Shown here: one piece after another, positions 11,690 through 22,959 of the stretch
How the letters are laid out: every line of letters begins with the position of its first letter
How positions within the stretch are numbered: the stretch's first letter is position 1
Translations under genes and position numbers: made by a program
Notes under the pieces: model-generated
Database searches by the model: none
Seen by the model: only the letters and a program-made list of their open reading frames with translations
Told to the model about the DNA's origin: nothing
Origin: Lunularia cruciata
Taxonomy: Eukaryota; Streptophyta; Marchantiopsida; Lunulariales; Lunulariaceae
Reading direction: 5' to 3'
NCBI GenBank assembly: GCA_948567375.1
Contig: OX419758.1
Coordinates: 8,685,001 to 8,749,000, forward strand
Length of the DNA: 64,000 nucleotides

Positions 11690-13900
11690 TGCTGTTGGGC
11701 CCAAGGTAATGAGCAAGATTTGGCCTTACCAAACTCCTACTCCATCATCCCAAGATTCAAAGGAAGTATAATTCTTAATTATTATGCTACTATTCAAGGA
11801 TTCCCACAATCTAACTATTTCTATGGGGGAACCTCAGCTACACCGGGCCCATATATGATATCACAAGCAGTGCCCATATATGATTAACTACTTGGAGTTT
11901 CTCCTGCAGTTCCACCAATAACATCTTTGGCCCTACCTGTCCCCACAGCTGCCTTGGTTCCCATAACAACCACTAAAATAGAGGATATCATAGTCAAGTT
12001 GAAACATCTCAAGAATCTTCACTTACCCAAAAAACCCAAAGAGAGAAATCCGGTTAACACTACCACCTGGGGAGAAATCTCTTATACTCACTGCATAGGA
12101 TGGGGCGATACTAATGCTCAGTTTTCTACTCCAAATATTCCAATTTTTTATGTCTATTATGGGAGGTACGAGCACATCGTGGAAAATTGCAAAATACTAG
12201 AAAGACACCATGAATCTTGGGAGGAAAGGGTGCATGCTGCGGATGTAGTCCCATAGCAGAACAAATTCAGCCAGCACTTACAAGACCCTCCTTCCCAAGG
12301 TGGCTGAGGAAATGGACAAGGACAAGGACAAGGACCACCAAGATATGTTGTCACATTTGCAAAGCAATGCCGTAAAAAGCCTGCCTGTTGGGCCTCTTGA
12401 TTTGGCACACACACTATGGCACAATGCTCAGACTTCAAAAACTTCATAACTCAAGCAAGGCAAGTGCACATACCTTAAAATCCACACAACAATGCTGATC
12501 CTAGTAGGATTGTGCATTTCATCAGAGTAGAGCATGCTTCCATTCCAAAAGGTTCTCCCAATCAATGGAAATGCTACTACAGAAGCAACCATCTTTCTTA
12601 TGAATTGATATTGCATGTATGCCTTCCCTGATCCAAGTAGAACCTCCATGGAACTCCATGAGCTACTCTAAAAGTTCTGATGAAGAGACCGTGCCTGATC
12701 CAAGTAGAATCTCCAGCTCCAAGAGCTACTCTGAAAATTTTAATGAAGAGACCATGTGGGAAGAAACTACTGAAATTGTCCTGCAAATGTACATGGCAGC
12801 GGTCCCTATGTTTGACACCCTAGCATGCTAGCCACCCACTTCTGTCATACACAACTATGACATTATGACTGACTTGGCTAATGTAAAAGCCAACATTACT
12901 TTCAAACAACTCTACAAAGTGTTCCCTATGGAGCACATCAAATTTCAGAACTTTCTATTGAAGGAGTTGCCTATAGAATGCATCAAGGAACAGTTGATCA
13001 AAGAATCACCCAAAGTTTCTTTGATCACATAGATTCAACCCCAACTTCAACTACATGCAACCCGCACTCTCTCACTCAAGGATGTCCACAAACCTTTACA
13101 ATAGAAATCCCCCATGTTAATTTTGTAGACCCTTGAGTCACCAGATCTGCAGGTATTGTACACCAAAGTCCATGACCCCAATATCCCCATAATAATTGAA
13201 GGCCATGTCATCCCAAACTATTGCATTGATTGAGGAGTGTCTTTAGTAAAAATCATGACCAAGGGAGTTATGGAGACACTAGGGCTCAGGGAAAGGTAAA
13301 ATCTTCTACTCTCCTCAAAATGGCAGATGGGAGACTAATCACCCCCTTGGCCTATTATGAAATGTTCCCACATTCATTGGCAAGCAGACCTTCTTAATTG
13401 ATTACTTGATCATGAGCATGCCTGCCCTGGCACAATTCCCCCTATTGTTAGGCATCCTGTGGCTGGTAGAAGCTTATATGATAATATCTATGATCACATC
13501 TGGCAAATGGGAAAATTGATCTTTGGAAGGAAATCAAAACACTCGACACTTTTGATGTATGTGACAAAACCAATTTCAAGCTCGTATCAGGAAGGAGAAA
13601 CAAGTTTCAACATTAATGTGTGGAGATCTGGTCATGGTGATAGTGATGAAGAACTTGCACACACCATCACTAATTGTCTATTCACAATAGAGGTTGAGAT
13701 GTGAGGCCTTACCACTCCCAATGTCACAAAAGCCTTCCCCCTTATAGCATTCTCATCAAATTTTCACCAAAATCACAAGAACCACAAAATGTTGTTGACA
13801 TGCCCACTTCCTTGATCCTTGACAACAGCTCCTTGTATTTAAAGGACAAATGCACTAGCTTGGCTGACCCTTTCTACCAGTGGCTAAAGTTCCCCTAGAA
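11690..13900 (+). mobile_element. Ty3/gypsy gag-protease relic, copy 2
   Basis: The left part (11,927-12,256) reads as a gag C-terminus with a damaged CCHC knuckle (YVYYGRYEHIVENCKI: first Cys positions replaced, H and last C kept). From 12,375 the block aligns with copy 1. It includes QCRKKPACWAS and THTMAQCSDF, an ANVKANITFKQLYKVFPMEH segment, and the protease region (LLKMADG-like at about 13,315, FLIDYLI at about 13,395, PLLLGILWLVEA at about 13,440). Alignment to copy 1 stops near 13,895. Many stops and frameshifts; non-functional. Confidence 0.6.
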
Positions 13901-13907
13901 CTGTAGA

Positions 13908-14270
<363 letters not shown>

Positions 14271-14430
14271 AGAGTAATAGAGGTTCAAGGGCTAGTGTGA
14301 GCATGTTTCAGCCGTGGAGGTAGCTTTTGGGACAGGAAGTGAACCAAGTTATTTCTTGTTGTCCTCTGATTTCTTTTTAATGGTTTTATGATGTGCTATT
14401 GCAAAAGGTCCTAGGGACTGTTTTGTAACA
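14271..14430 (+). mobile_element. Copia 5' LTR, truncated
   Basis: The block ends ...ttttgtaaca two bases before a primer-binding site, which fits the 3' end of a 5' LTR. Its left part is replaced by the microsatellite. It does not overlap the part of the 3' LTR preserved at 18,320-18,522, so LTR identity cannot be used to date the insertion. Confidence 0.55.
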
Positions 14431-14432
14431 AT

Positions 14433-14444
14433 TGGTATCAAAGC
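14433..14444 (+). promoter_or_regulatory. Copia primer-binding site
   Basis: tggtatcaaagc differs by one base from TGGTATCAGAGC, the site complementary to plant initiator-Met tRNA used by most plant LTR retrotransposons. It lies directly after the LTR end and about 100 bp before gag. Confidence 0.8.
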
Positions 14445-14529
14445 TTAGCTGGTCCTAAGAGGGTCTTGAGATCTGAGGGTGCAGTGAAGTGGGTCCAGAA
14501 GCAAGTCCATAACAAAGCAATGGCAAGGG

Positions 14530-15151
14530 TGATATCCATATCAAATGCTTAATTTGTAGTGGAGAAGTTTGATGGGAAAAACAATTTTGGACTTTGGCAA
14601 CTAAAGATGAAGGACCTTCTTGTTCAATAAGGACTGATAGAGCACTAAGAAAAAGACATGAGGACAAAATTGATGAGGATGGGAAGATGAAGATGCAAAT
14701 CTCAGAGCCATTAGCACTATTTGGTTGAACCTTGCTGATGAAATGCTATACAATGTTATGAATGAGGAATCTGCACCAAAATTATGGGCCAAATTGGAAA
14801 ATTTTATATGACCAAGTCATTGACAAATAGACAATTTCTTAAACAAAATTTGTATATGTTGCAGGTGAAGGAAGGCCAAACTATTATGGAGCACCTCAAG
14901 GCTTTCAACAAAATCATTTGTGAGTTGATGAGCATAGAGGTTAAGTTAGAAGAGAAGGAAAAGGCATTGATGTTATTGACTTCACTTTCTTTATCATATG
15001 AGCATCTAGTCACAACTTTTCTATATGGGACGAATGATTTAAATTATGAGGAGGTGACTTAGGCATTATTGTCTAATAAGATGCAAAAAAGACCCAACCA
15101 AGAAAAGACAAATCCAGAGGCCTTATTTATCAGAGGAAGGTCAAGATTGAG

Positions 15152-15186
<35 letters not shown>

Positions 15187-15290
15187 AGATCAGACATTTC
15201 AAGAAGGATTATAACAACAAGAGGCTTGAGTCCAACAAGGATAAAGGTAAAATTTCATATCAAGCAAAGATTGTTGAGTCCTCTAGTTTG
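14530..15290 (+). pseudogene. Copia gag relic
   Basis: Opens with an EKFDGKNNFGLWQLKMKDLL segment typical of plant copia gag N-termini. It then has several stops, and continues in the frame at 14,784-15,062 with FYMTKSLTNRQFLKQNLYML, VKEGQTIMEHLKAFNKII and SYEHLVTTFLYG, matching the UBN2-type capsid domain. After a stop at 15,060 the frame runs into GRSRLRLRE and an Arg-Glu run encoded by a (GA)n microsatellite, then RHFKKDYN. The last is what remains of a CCHC zinc knuckle (GHFKKDC type). Not translatable as one protein. Confidence 0.8.
15155..15184 (+). repeat. (GA)15 microsatellite in gag
   Basis: A 30-bp GA run where the gag zinc knuckle is expected. It encodes alternating Arg-Glu in the gag frame and appears to replace the first part of the knuckle. 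Confidence 0.9.
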
Positions 15291-16550
15291 TGGATGATAT
15301 TCTATGTGTTACCCAAGATAAAGATCAATTTGAGGAGTCATGGATATTGGACTCAGGTTGCTCTTACCATGTGTCTAAATAAGGAGTGGTTTCATGAGTT
15401 CAAAACAATCAATGGAGTATCTGTAATATTGGGGAACAACATGGCTCATAAAGCTATTGGCATTAGTACAATATGTATTAAGATGTTTGATGGTATTCTA
15501 AGAACTCTTGCTAATGTGAGACATGTTCCTGAGTTAAGGAAGAATTTGATATTACTAGGCAATTTTGACTCACATGGTTGGAAGTGGAGAGAAGAAAATG
15601 GAACACTCAAGGTATCAAAAGGAGCATTGGTTGTAATGAAGAGCAAGAAGATAATAAATCTTTATGAGCTTGTTGGAGATACCATTATCTGAGGAGTGGC
15701 AAGTACTATTTCTAAGAATGAATATCCCAAAGATCTTATTCAATTATGGCATTTACATTTGGGTCATATGAGTGAAAGGGGTCTAAGTGAAATGTCCAAG
15801 TAACAACTTCTGAAAGGCTTTAAAAGTTGTTAGTTCAAATTCTGTGAGCATTGTGTACTAGGAAAGCAACAGAGGGTAAGCTTTTCAATAGGAGTTCAAT
15901 GCACAAAGTAAATTTTAGACTTTGTGCATTCTGATGTTTGAGGCCCTGCACCTATAGCTTCAAAATTTGGATCATTATATTTTGTATCTTTAGTTGATGA
16001 TAACTCTTAAAGAGTATGGGTCTACACCATGAAGCAAAAATCAAAGGTCTTCTCTATCTTTAAACAATGGAAGGTGATGATGGAGAAAGAAATTGGAAGG
16101 AAAGTGAAGTGTTTGAGATCTGATAATGGTGAAGAATGTAAATCTGGAGAGTTTGATATTTATTGTAAGAGTGAAGGGATGATTCATCACTCTACTATTA
16201 CAGATACCCCTGAAAAAAATGGTGTGGCAGAGCAGATAAATTGTACACTCTTGGAGAAAGCAAGAAGTATGTTAAGGAACACCGGATTGGAGAAGAGTTT
16301 TTGGACAAAAGCTATAAATGTGGTTTGTCATTTGGTAAACATTTATCACTCCATTGCTATTGAGTGGAAGACACCTATGGAAAAATTAACAGGTTGCCAC
16401 GTTGATTAATTTTCACTTAGAGTGTTTGGATGTATAGCTTATGTTCATATTCAACAAGAACAAAGGACAAAGTTAGATCCCAAATCTATTGAAAGTATAT
16501 TCTTTGGATATGAGAAGTACAAAGGGATATAGATTATGAGATCCAGAAAG
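15290..16550 (+). pseudogene. Copia protease-integrase relic
   Basis: The protease active-site motif WILDSGCSYH is readable at about 15,341-15,370, but one frame off the longer ORF around it, so a frameshift has occurred. The integrase zinc region follows (LWHLHLGHMSERGL at about 15,744; CEHCVLGKQ at about 15,840). The catalytic core has HSDV (about 15,929), RSDNGEE (about 16,118) and NGVAEQ (about 16,219), so the three DDE acidic residues are all present, though in-frame stops lie between them (for example after HSDV). Order PR-IN-RT identifies Ty1/copia. Confidence 0.85.
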
Positions 16551-16733
16551 GGGTTGTCTTGTTGTGAGTAGGGATGTAGATTTTGATGAGACCAGTATGA
16601 TGGAGACTATTACTACAGCAGAAGAAAAATATTTCAATCAGATTGTGCTAAGATAGATATTGATATTGGAAATAAAGACATCTCACCTCTTGTAGATCCA
16701 CCAAGTGAACCATTAGAATAGAAAAGTCTAGAA

Positions 16734-18260
16734 GTGATTCATGAATGTAGGTATTCAAATAGGGAAAGAAGGCCTCCAAAGATATATGATGATTCATTTG
16801 TAGCTTATGCTCTTCTTAAGGAGAATGGTGAGCCTTCTTCATATGAAGAGGCAATGCAAGATCAAGAGTGTCAAAAGTGGTATTGTGCAATGGAAGAGGA
16901 GATGAAGTCTTTGGCCAAAAAGCAAACTTGGGGACTTGAAAAGTTGCCTATGGGAAAGAAGCCAATTGGTTGCAGATGGATATTCCAAAGGAAGGAAGGA
17001 CTTCCAAAATCATGTGGAGATCTATGCAAAGCAAGGCTTGTAGGAAACAGTTATAGCCAAAGAAAGTATTAACTTCAATGAGATTTACATGCATCAACCT
17101 TGAAGGTTTTGTGGTACCAAGGAACCATAACCTGGTTTGCAGTTTACAAAAGTCTTTATATGTACTAAAGCAAAGTCCAAGACTTTGGTACATGAAATAT
17201 TGATGCCTTCATGTTGAAGCATGGATATAACAAAAGTGAATCAGATTGTTGTGTGTACCTCAAGAGGCTACATGGACCTAGAGTATTTGATTTAATCATC
17301 TTGGTACTATATGTGGATGATATATTGATTGTTGTGGAGGATATGGTTGAGGTGGAGATATTGAAAGCACAACTTTGTAAGGAGTTTCACATGAAGGACT
17401 TGGGTTCTTCAAAGTGGGTGCTTGGGATTGAAATCCATGGGATACAAACAAGGGAAAGTTATTGATATCTCAAAGGAGATATTTGGAAAATTACTTGCTT
17501 ATTTTGGCATGGAGAATGATAAACTAGTGAGCACTCCAATGGCAAGTCATTTTAGGATATCATTGGAACAATGTCCATCAAATGAGGAGGAGAGAAAAAT
17601 AATGTCAAATATCCTTATGTTAGTGCTATTGGGAGTTTAAGGTATGATATGGTCTACACTAGACCCATATATCTCATATGATGTGAGTATGGTGAGTAGA
17701 TACATGGCAAATCCATGGAAACAACATTAAGAAGTTGTGAAGTGGATACTTTGTTACTTGAAAGGGACTATAAATATTGGCATTGTCTTTGATGTGGAGA
17801 AGGACCACGGAGGAGGAATTACAGGGTATGTAGATTCTGATTTTGCTGGAGACTTGGATAAGAGAAGGTCTACAACAGGAAAACAAATTTACACTTGTTG
17901 GTGGTGTAACAAGTTGGAAGTCTACTCTCTAATCTACTGTTGCGCTTTGTACTATAGAGGTAGAATGTATGGCAAAAACTGAGGCTGCCAAAGAGGCAAT
18001 ATGGCTACAAAGATTAGCCAAGGATGTAGGGCTCCCTAACATGAAGTCCACTCTTTTGTGATGGCCAAAGTGCTATTCACTTGGCCAAGAATAGAGTATA
18101 TCATTCAAGGACAAAGTATATGGATGTGCGACATCATTTTAACCAAGAAGTTGTGTCAAATGGTGAGATCAATTTGCAAAGGATTGACACAAAGGTAAAC
18201 TGAAATGAAATGTTGACTAAACCTGTTCTTGTTGAGAAGTTCAAGTTATTCATGAACTTG
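16734..18260 (+). pseudogene. Copia reverse transcriptase-RNase H relic
   Basis: Starts with SNRERRPPKIYDD and EEAMQDQECQKWYCAMEEEM, the usual copia RT entry, then LPMGKKPIGCRWIF and KARLV. The central RT core between about 17,070 and 17,200 is deleted or scrambled. It resumes with KHGYNKSESDCCVYLK and the catalytic YVDD (about 17,310). Next come KDLG and LGIEIHGIQ, then RNase H (KWILCYLKGTINIGIVFD, GYVDSDFAGDLDKRRSTTG, AKTEAAKEAIWLQRL) and the C-terminal EMLTKPVLVEKF. Multiple frameshifts and stops. About 3.9 kb from PBS to PPT is close to, but shorter than, a typical copia interior. Confidence 0.85.
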
Positions 18261-18306
18261 CTCAATGTTCAATGTTGCTCTTTTGGATGATATAGTGGAT
18301 ACAAGC

Positions 18307-18318
18307 AAAAGGTGGAGA
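18307..18318 (+). promoter_or_regulatory. Copia polypurine tract
   Basis: aaaaggtggaga precedes ttattgtgtttggc. The aaggtggaga word is the classic plant copia PPT just before the 3' LTR. Confidence 0.75.
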
Positions 18319-18319
18319 T

Positions 18320-18520
18320 TATTGTGTTTGGCTTGTAACCGGGGATTTGATTGATCAAGAGCAAGAGAAATTATGATTGATGAATAACCTTGCTGTTTCA
18401 TGCAGTGTGGGACAATCACTTGTCTAGATATGTTCAGTCACTACTATGGCAAAGTATTTAAGTGAATAAATATCTTGAGTGGTCAATATTCATGAATTCA
18501 GTTTGATGACATTGATGAGG

Positions 18521-18522
<2 letters not shown>
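18320..18522 (+). mobile_element. Copia 3' LTR, truncated
   Basis: About 200 bp following the PPT, cut by an (AT)n array at 18,524. It contains no ORF. The LTR start appears as tattgtg rather than a clean tgttg, suggesting a point change at the terminus. Confidence 0.6.
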
Positions 18523-18523
<1 letters not shown>

Positions 18524-18574
<51 letters not shown>

Positions 18575-18600
18575 ATTTTATTTTATTTTATTTTATTTTT
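18524..18600. repeat. (AT)n and (TTTTA)n microsatellites
   Basis: About 46 bp of alternating A/T followed by roughly six tttta units (18,571-18,600). Confidence 0.9.
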
Positions 18601-18849
18601 AAATTTTTTGCACGGTCAGCGGCATTGTTAAGGCAGGAGACCTAGGTTGATAGAGAGGTATACTTTTGAAATGTAACTCTAAAGAGCTCACTTCTCTGAT
18701 ATTGGGCTTTTGAGTTCTTGGCTATGGTGGATAGAGGCCAGTAAACATCATCTAGAGTCTCTAAGCTAGAGTGAGTGTGGCTTGATTGTAATCAATGCAT
18801 GATTGTTGGTAGGGTGTTGAGTGAAGGATCAAGTACAAATCTAATATGA

Positions 18850-19890
18850 GTATGATTCAAGTGGAAGACTAAACTGATTGGACCAAGAAGTGAGAGTTAG
18901 AGGGAATACGGTGTAAGAACTGAGGGTGTTGGTGGTATTTCTAAACTTGGCTGATCATTGGTGCATTCAATCATGGTCCTAGATTTCACCAAGAGTGATC
19001 ATGTATGGAAGTCTTACCATTTCACCAAGAGAGATTGTGTGTGAAAGCCCTATGCAAGTTGATGTGGATTTGGTAGTGAGGTAGAAAATGTAAGCATTGG
19101 CTAAATTTATGAGAATTGAGTCCTTTTGAGATAATGGTGTTCAATTTTAGCACAAGAGATGAAACCAAGACCAATTTATTTTTAATTGAGTTTTGAAGTG
19201 CAAAATTGAAGGTGGAGTTGGGAACCCATCTCCTCAAATTAAGCATTTGGAGATCCCTATTATCTCAATTTGACTCAAGTTGAGAGTGAAGGATTTGATG
19301 GTTGATTTGGTGGTCAGCCAACTATAGAGGATGTACATTAGATTGGTAGAAGTTGCATAGAGTTGGAAGTTGCCAAATTGCCTTAGCTAGTGCTCAAGTT
19401 GCCTAGAGTTGGGTGAAGCTTGGCCAAATTTGGAGCTTTGCCAGACTTGACGAAGGTTTGCCAGGTTTGGAGAGGGTTCAAATTGTGATTCAAGTGAAAG
19501 AATGGATTGATTATATCAAAGAATTGAGAGTAGGGAGCAACCAAGTGTATGAACTAAGGAAGTTGAAGGTTGGATTTGGAGAAGGTTAGAATTATGATTC
19601 AAGTGGAAGAATGAATAGATTACATAAAAAACATGAGAGTTAAGAGGAAATTGGGTGAGGAATTGAGGATGTTAGTGGTATCTCCAAGCTTGGCTTATCA
19701 TTGGTATATTAGATCATGGTCTTAGATTTCTCAAAGAGTGATCATATGCAGAACCCTTGTGTGAGTTGATGCAAATTTGCAATGGGGCAAATGGTGTGCA
19801 AAAGCACTCGCTAAATTTATGAGAATTGAATCAATTTGAGATAGTTGATGTTTGATTTCAGCCCAAGAAGTAAAATCAAGTTTGATGTGG
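18850..19890 (+). repeat. Two diverged direct repeats about 720 bp apart
   Basis: 18,880-19,170 and 19,600-19,880 share a series of phrases: gagggtgttggtggtat / gaggatgttagtggtat, cttgg(c)t..tcattggt, atcatggtc.tagatttc, agagtgatcat, ctaaatttatgagaattga. A third partial copy of the leading phrase (gattcaagtg.aagaatg) lies near 19,490. No coding content was recognised. Confidence 0.6.
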
Positions 19891-19909
19891 TGCAGATTGT
19901 GCACAATAA

Positions 19910-19970
19910 GGTTTGAACCCAAGATCTTTGGTTCTAGACAAGTGCCCCACCCAACTAGTCCACCTTCATT
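19910..19970 (-). repeat. tRNA-like sequence, possible SINE head
   Basis: On the minus strand gactagttgggtggggcac resembles a tRNA D-arm / pol III A box, and ggttcaaacc about 40 bp further on is a perfect B box (GGTTCRANNCC). Spacing fits a tRNA-derived SINE head. It cannot fold as a complete tRNA (no acceptor stem pairing seen), so it is not called as a tRNA gene. A SINE tail was not delimited. Confidence 0.45.
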
Positions 19971-20399
19971 TGTTGTCCTAGTGATTGGTTGACTGATACC
20001 TATATACATATAGCTTTGGCTAGGAGGAGTAGTTTGATCACATTCTTGGTGATCGTAATTGCTTAGGAGTAGGTAGACACTTCTATCATATCAAATGCCA
20101 AATGGTGATATAGTCAGTCCAATGTTGATTTATGAGATGAAATGTTTTGTGCAGATTTTTTATGATTGGACCCCTCCATTCTTTATTTCTTGTTTGTGCA
20201 CCATGTTTGTGTGAGATCCCATGACTTTAGAGCATTGGATACTTTGGTGTACTCTTGATCGTGAAGCTAGAGTGATGACCAATCAGACTACCTATATTTC
20301 TCTCTAGCAAGGTAGGAAGTGATGATCTACAGATTGTGAGAGTGTGTGTTATAATGGTAGGCTATAGGTTACCCTTTCCCCTAGTGTAGTTAGAGCAAC
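19971..20399. other. No gene seen
   Basis: Non-coding sequence between the SINE-like head and the gypsy gag relic. Confidence 0.4.
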
Positions 20400-21790
20400 A
20401 TTAGAAAGTGATGTTTCGTTGATGGTTGCACTTGGTGTTGACACTTAGTGGTGCACTTGTCATGGTTATGGTTACAATTTGAGTTACATTGTCACAATGG
20501 ATTTCTTTGGGGATTCTAGAAGAGATATCAATGCAATATGCAATAAGTTTACACAAAGTGACACTCAATATCAACTTGTATCTCAAGTCCTCATGAGGGA
20601 GAAGAGTGCACTTGGTGTGCTTGTTCCATTGTTGTGGGACATGGACAAGATTTATGGGACTCCAAATACTCCATATGCTATTTTGGTATAGTGGATACCA
20701 TTGAGTTGAATGACTTCATCCAAGAGTTTGATAGTTGGTGTAATGTACAATAGATATGGAACTTGACTTTGTTCACACCCTTCATGGCATGGAAGGGTTT
20801 GTTTCAATGCTTGGAGGGTCCTTGATGGATGCTATCATGAGTTTAGGAGAGTTCACTTGGAGGAGATTGAGCTATGGAGACAATAATGGTCTCTAAACTA
20901 CATCTCTATCACTTCAGCCTTGGTTGCAATAATACCCATGAGTTCAAGCTCTAGTAGCATTGGTAGATCTAGTGGATGTGAACTAGTTGGAGATGGTACT
21001 ATTATGAGTGGGAGTACCACTACAAGAGGTGGTGCAATACCAAAGGTTAACCCCATGGTGGAGTTCTTCCAATGCTTGAGGTAGAACTATAAAGGAGTGC
21101 AGATCGACAAGTTGAGGAGCTTCTTGGAGTTCTAGTAGAAGGCTGGAGAGAGACTACATGAGGTATACACTCTCATGAGCCTGTTTATCAATTTCAATCA
21201 AGGATTTATTGAGGCCTAGGCAGTGCAATTTTGGTATGAGATCCTAGACAAGGACTTGCAACATAAAGTACATGATGCTACATTGTTGTAGGCTAATTAA
21301 CCTACTTTGATAGTGATCTTTAGTTTGGTTGAGCACAATGAAATCAACATGGTGGAGGAGAGAATGGTGACATATAGGTTTGGTAGGGAGATCCCATCCA
21401 CAACTATTACTTCTTTTAGAGTGTAGTAGATTGCAACACGCCATGCTAGTTTTTGAGGATAGAGTGAGTAGATGGCACATATCCTATGGAGCACATAGAG
21501 TGCAAAGTATAGCTAGACCCTTACCTTCATTTTCAAGTCAATAAAGCTAGTGAGTGGTGGTGTTGCTTGTTGGACTTATGGTGGACCTCATTACAAGAGA
21601 GAGTGTCCTCATTGCAATAGATATGATACCTCTGGTGTATCATAGCCAGCATAGAGATAGTGTGACCATTGCCATATATTTGGTCACTCTAGTGATCAAT
21701 GTTTTGACTTTCACTTGGAGTTACCGACTGGTAGGGTTGCTATAGCAAGCCATAAAACTATTTCTACAACCATTGTTTTTGCTAAATATT
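20400..21790 (+). mobile_element. Ty3/gypsy gag relic with zinc knuckles
   Basis: Broken gag coding at about 21,050-21,420 (VEFFQCLR, GERLHEVYTLMSLFINFNQGFIEA, LVEHNEINMVEERM). It is followed by two CCHC regions: CWTYGGPHYKRECPHC (about 21,572-21,620) and CDHCHIFGHSSDQC (about 21,670-21,712, a perfect CX2CX4HX4C). Stops interrupt the frame between the knuckles. No protease or RT follows; the sequence ends in AT arrays. Confidence 0.6.
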
Positions 21791-21863
21791 ATAGATCTCA
21801 TTGCGAGTACCGGGTCCAATGGAATTGTAAAAGCGGTGATCTTGAGACTTCTTTCATCCTAGT

Positions 21864-21907
21864 AAACTGGATCCTAAAAGTTTCCTTGCAAGGGAATTAT
21901 GGAATAA

Positions 21908-21976
<69 letters not shown>

Positions 21977-22011
21977 CTGGATCCTAAAAGGTTCCTTGCA
22001 AGGGAATTATG

Positions 22012-22076
<65 letters not shown>
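21864..22076. repeat. Duplicated 40-bp unit with two (AT)n arrays
   Basis: aaactggatcctaaaag.ttccttgcaagggaattatggaat occurs at 21,864-21,906 and again at 21,974-22,014, each followed by a long (AT)n array (about 21,920-21,972 and 22,014-22,076). The unit plus its array looks tandemly duplicated. Confidence 0.85.
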
Positions 22077-22080
<4 letters not shown>

Positions 22081-22362
22081 TGAAACAGTAATCCAGCTTC
22101 ACCTTTAGCCTTTCACCCTCACCTTTCATTCACTTCACCCCTTATGGTACTATACATGGTGCAAATAAACCTATCCAATCACTCACGCTATGTAATGAGC
22201 TTGGCTACAATATTTGAATATAATGTAGAAAGAATCCTATGACGATTGGCCAAAATATGCAACCACAACCAATTTTACACACAATTAGCCAATCTGATTG
22301 GCTAGAAATGTTAGAAGAGGAGAGATAGATGAACGGAAAAAATGTGAGATAAGTTTACAATT

Positions 22363-22401
<39 letters not shown>

Positions 22402-22959
22402 TCTTCTAGTAGCCATCGACTCTTACCAACATGCAACCACAACCAATTTTACGGTTGGGGTGCGACAGGTACCCAGATTAGGTTGCGGGGGTCTTGCTTA
22501 TTGTAAATCTATACATGGTATGAAAATGGACATTCAAACAGGGGTTTTGGGTGTTCCATAAAAGATCAGCAACTTTTTTATGGGAAACTTGGTATATAAG
22601 GGTATAAAGTGGGGGTTTTAGATATAGATTTTGCGAGCCCCGTAGAAATCCATAAATTTTTTATGGATTCTTAAACGTAAAATGTTAAAATTCGTAATAT
22701 TTAACTAATATCTAAATCTTGACACGTAAATAGGTCTAACCTGCAAATCTGGTTCTCTCAAGAGTGGATCAAGAAAAAAAATAATTTTGAAATCCATGGA
22801 AGAAAACTGAGATTTGGGTGAAGAGGTCAAACATCCACATGCAAAATTGAACAACCACCATTGTATCTCAAATATCCAACTCAATGCAAGAATTTAAATG
22901 TTATTCTAGTAATACCAAATATCCAGTCCTGATAAGTCAGATTTCTAATACTAGGAAGT
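22077..22959. other. No gene seen; short (AT)n and a repeated phrase
   Basis: Contains a third (AT)n tract at about 22,364-22,398, and the phrase atgcaaccacaaccaatttta twice (about 22,256 and 22,430). The 87-codon frame crossing the AT tract is not credible as a gene. Confidence 0.5.

Noticed and set aside
19910-19970. Functional tRNA gene
   Set aside because: A and B boxes are present but no acceptor stem pairing or complete cloverleaf could be drawn; kept only as a SINE-like head.
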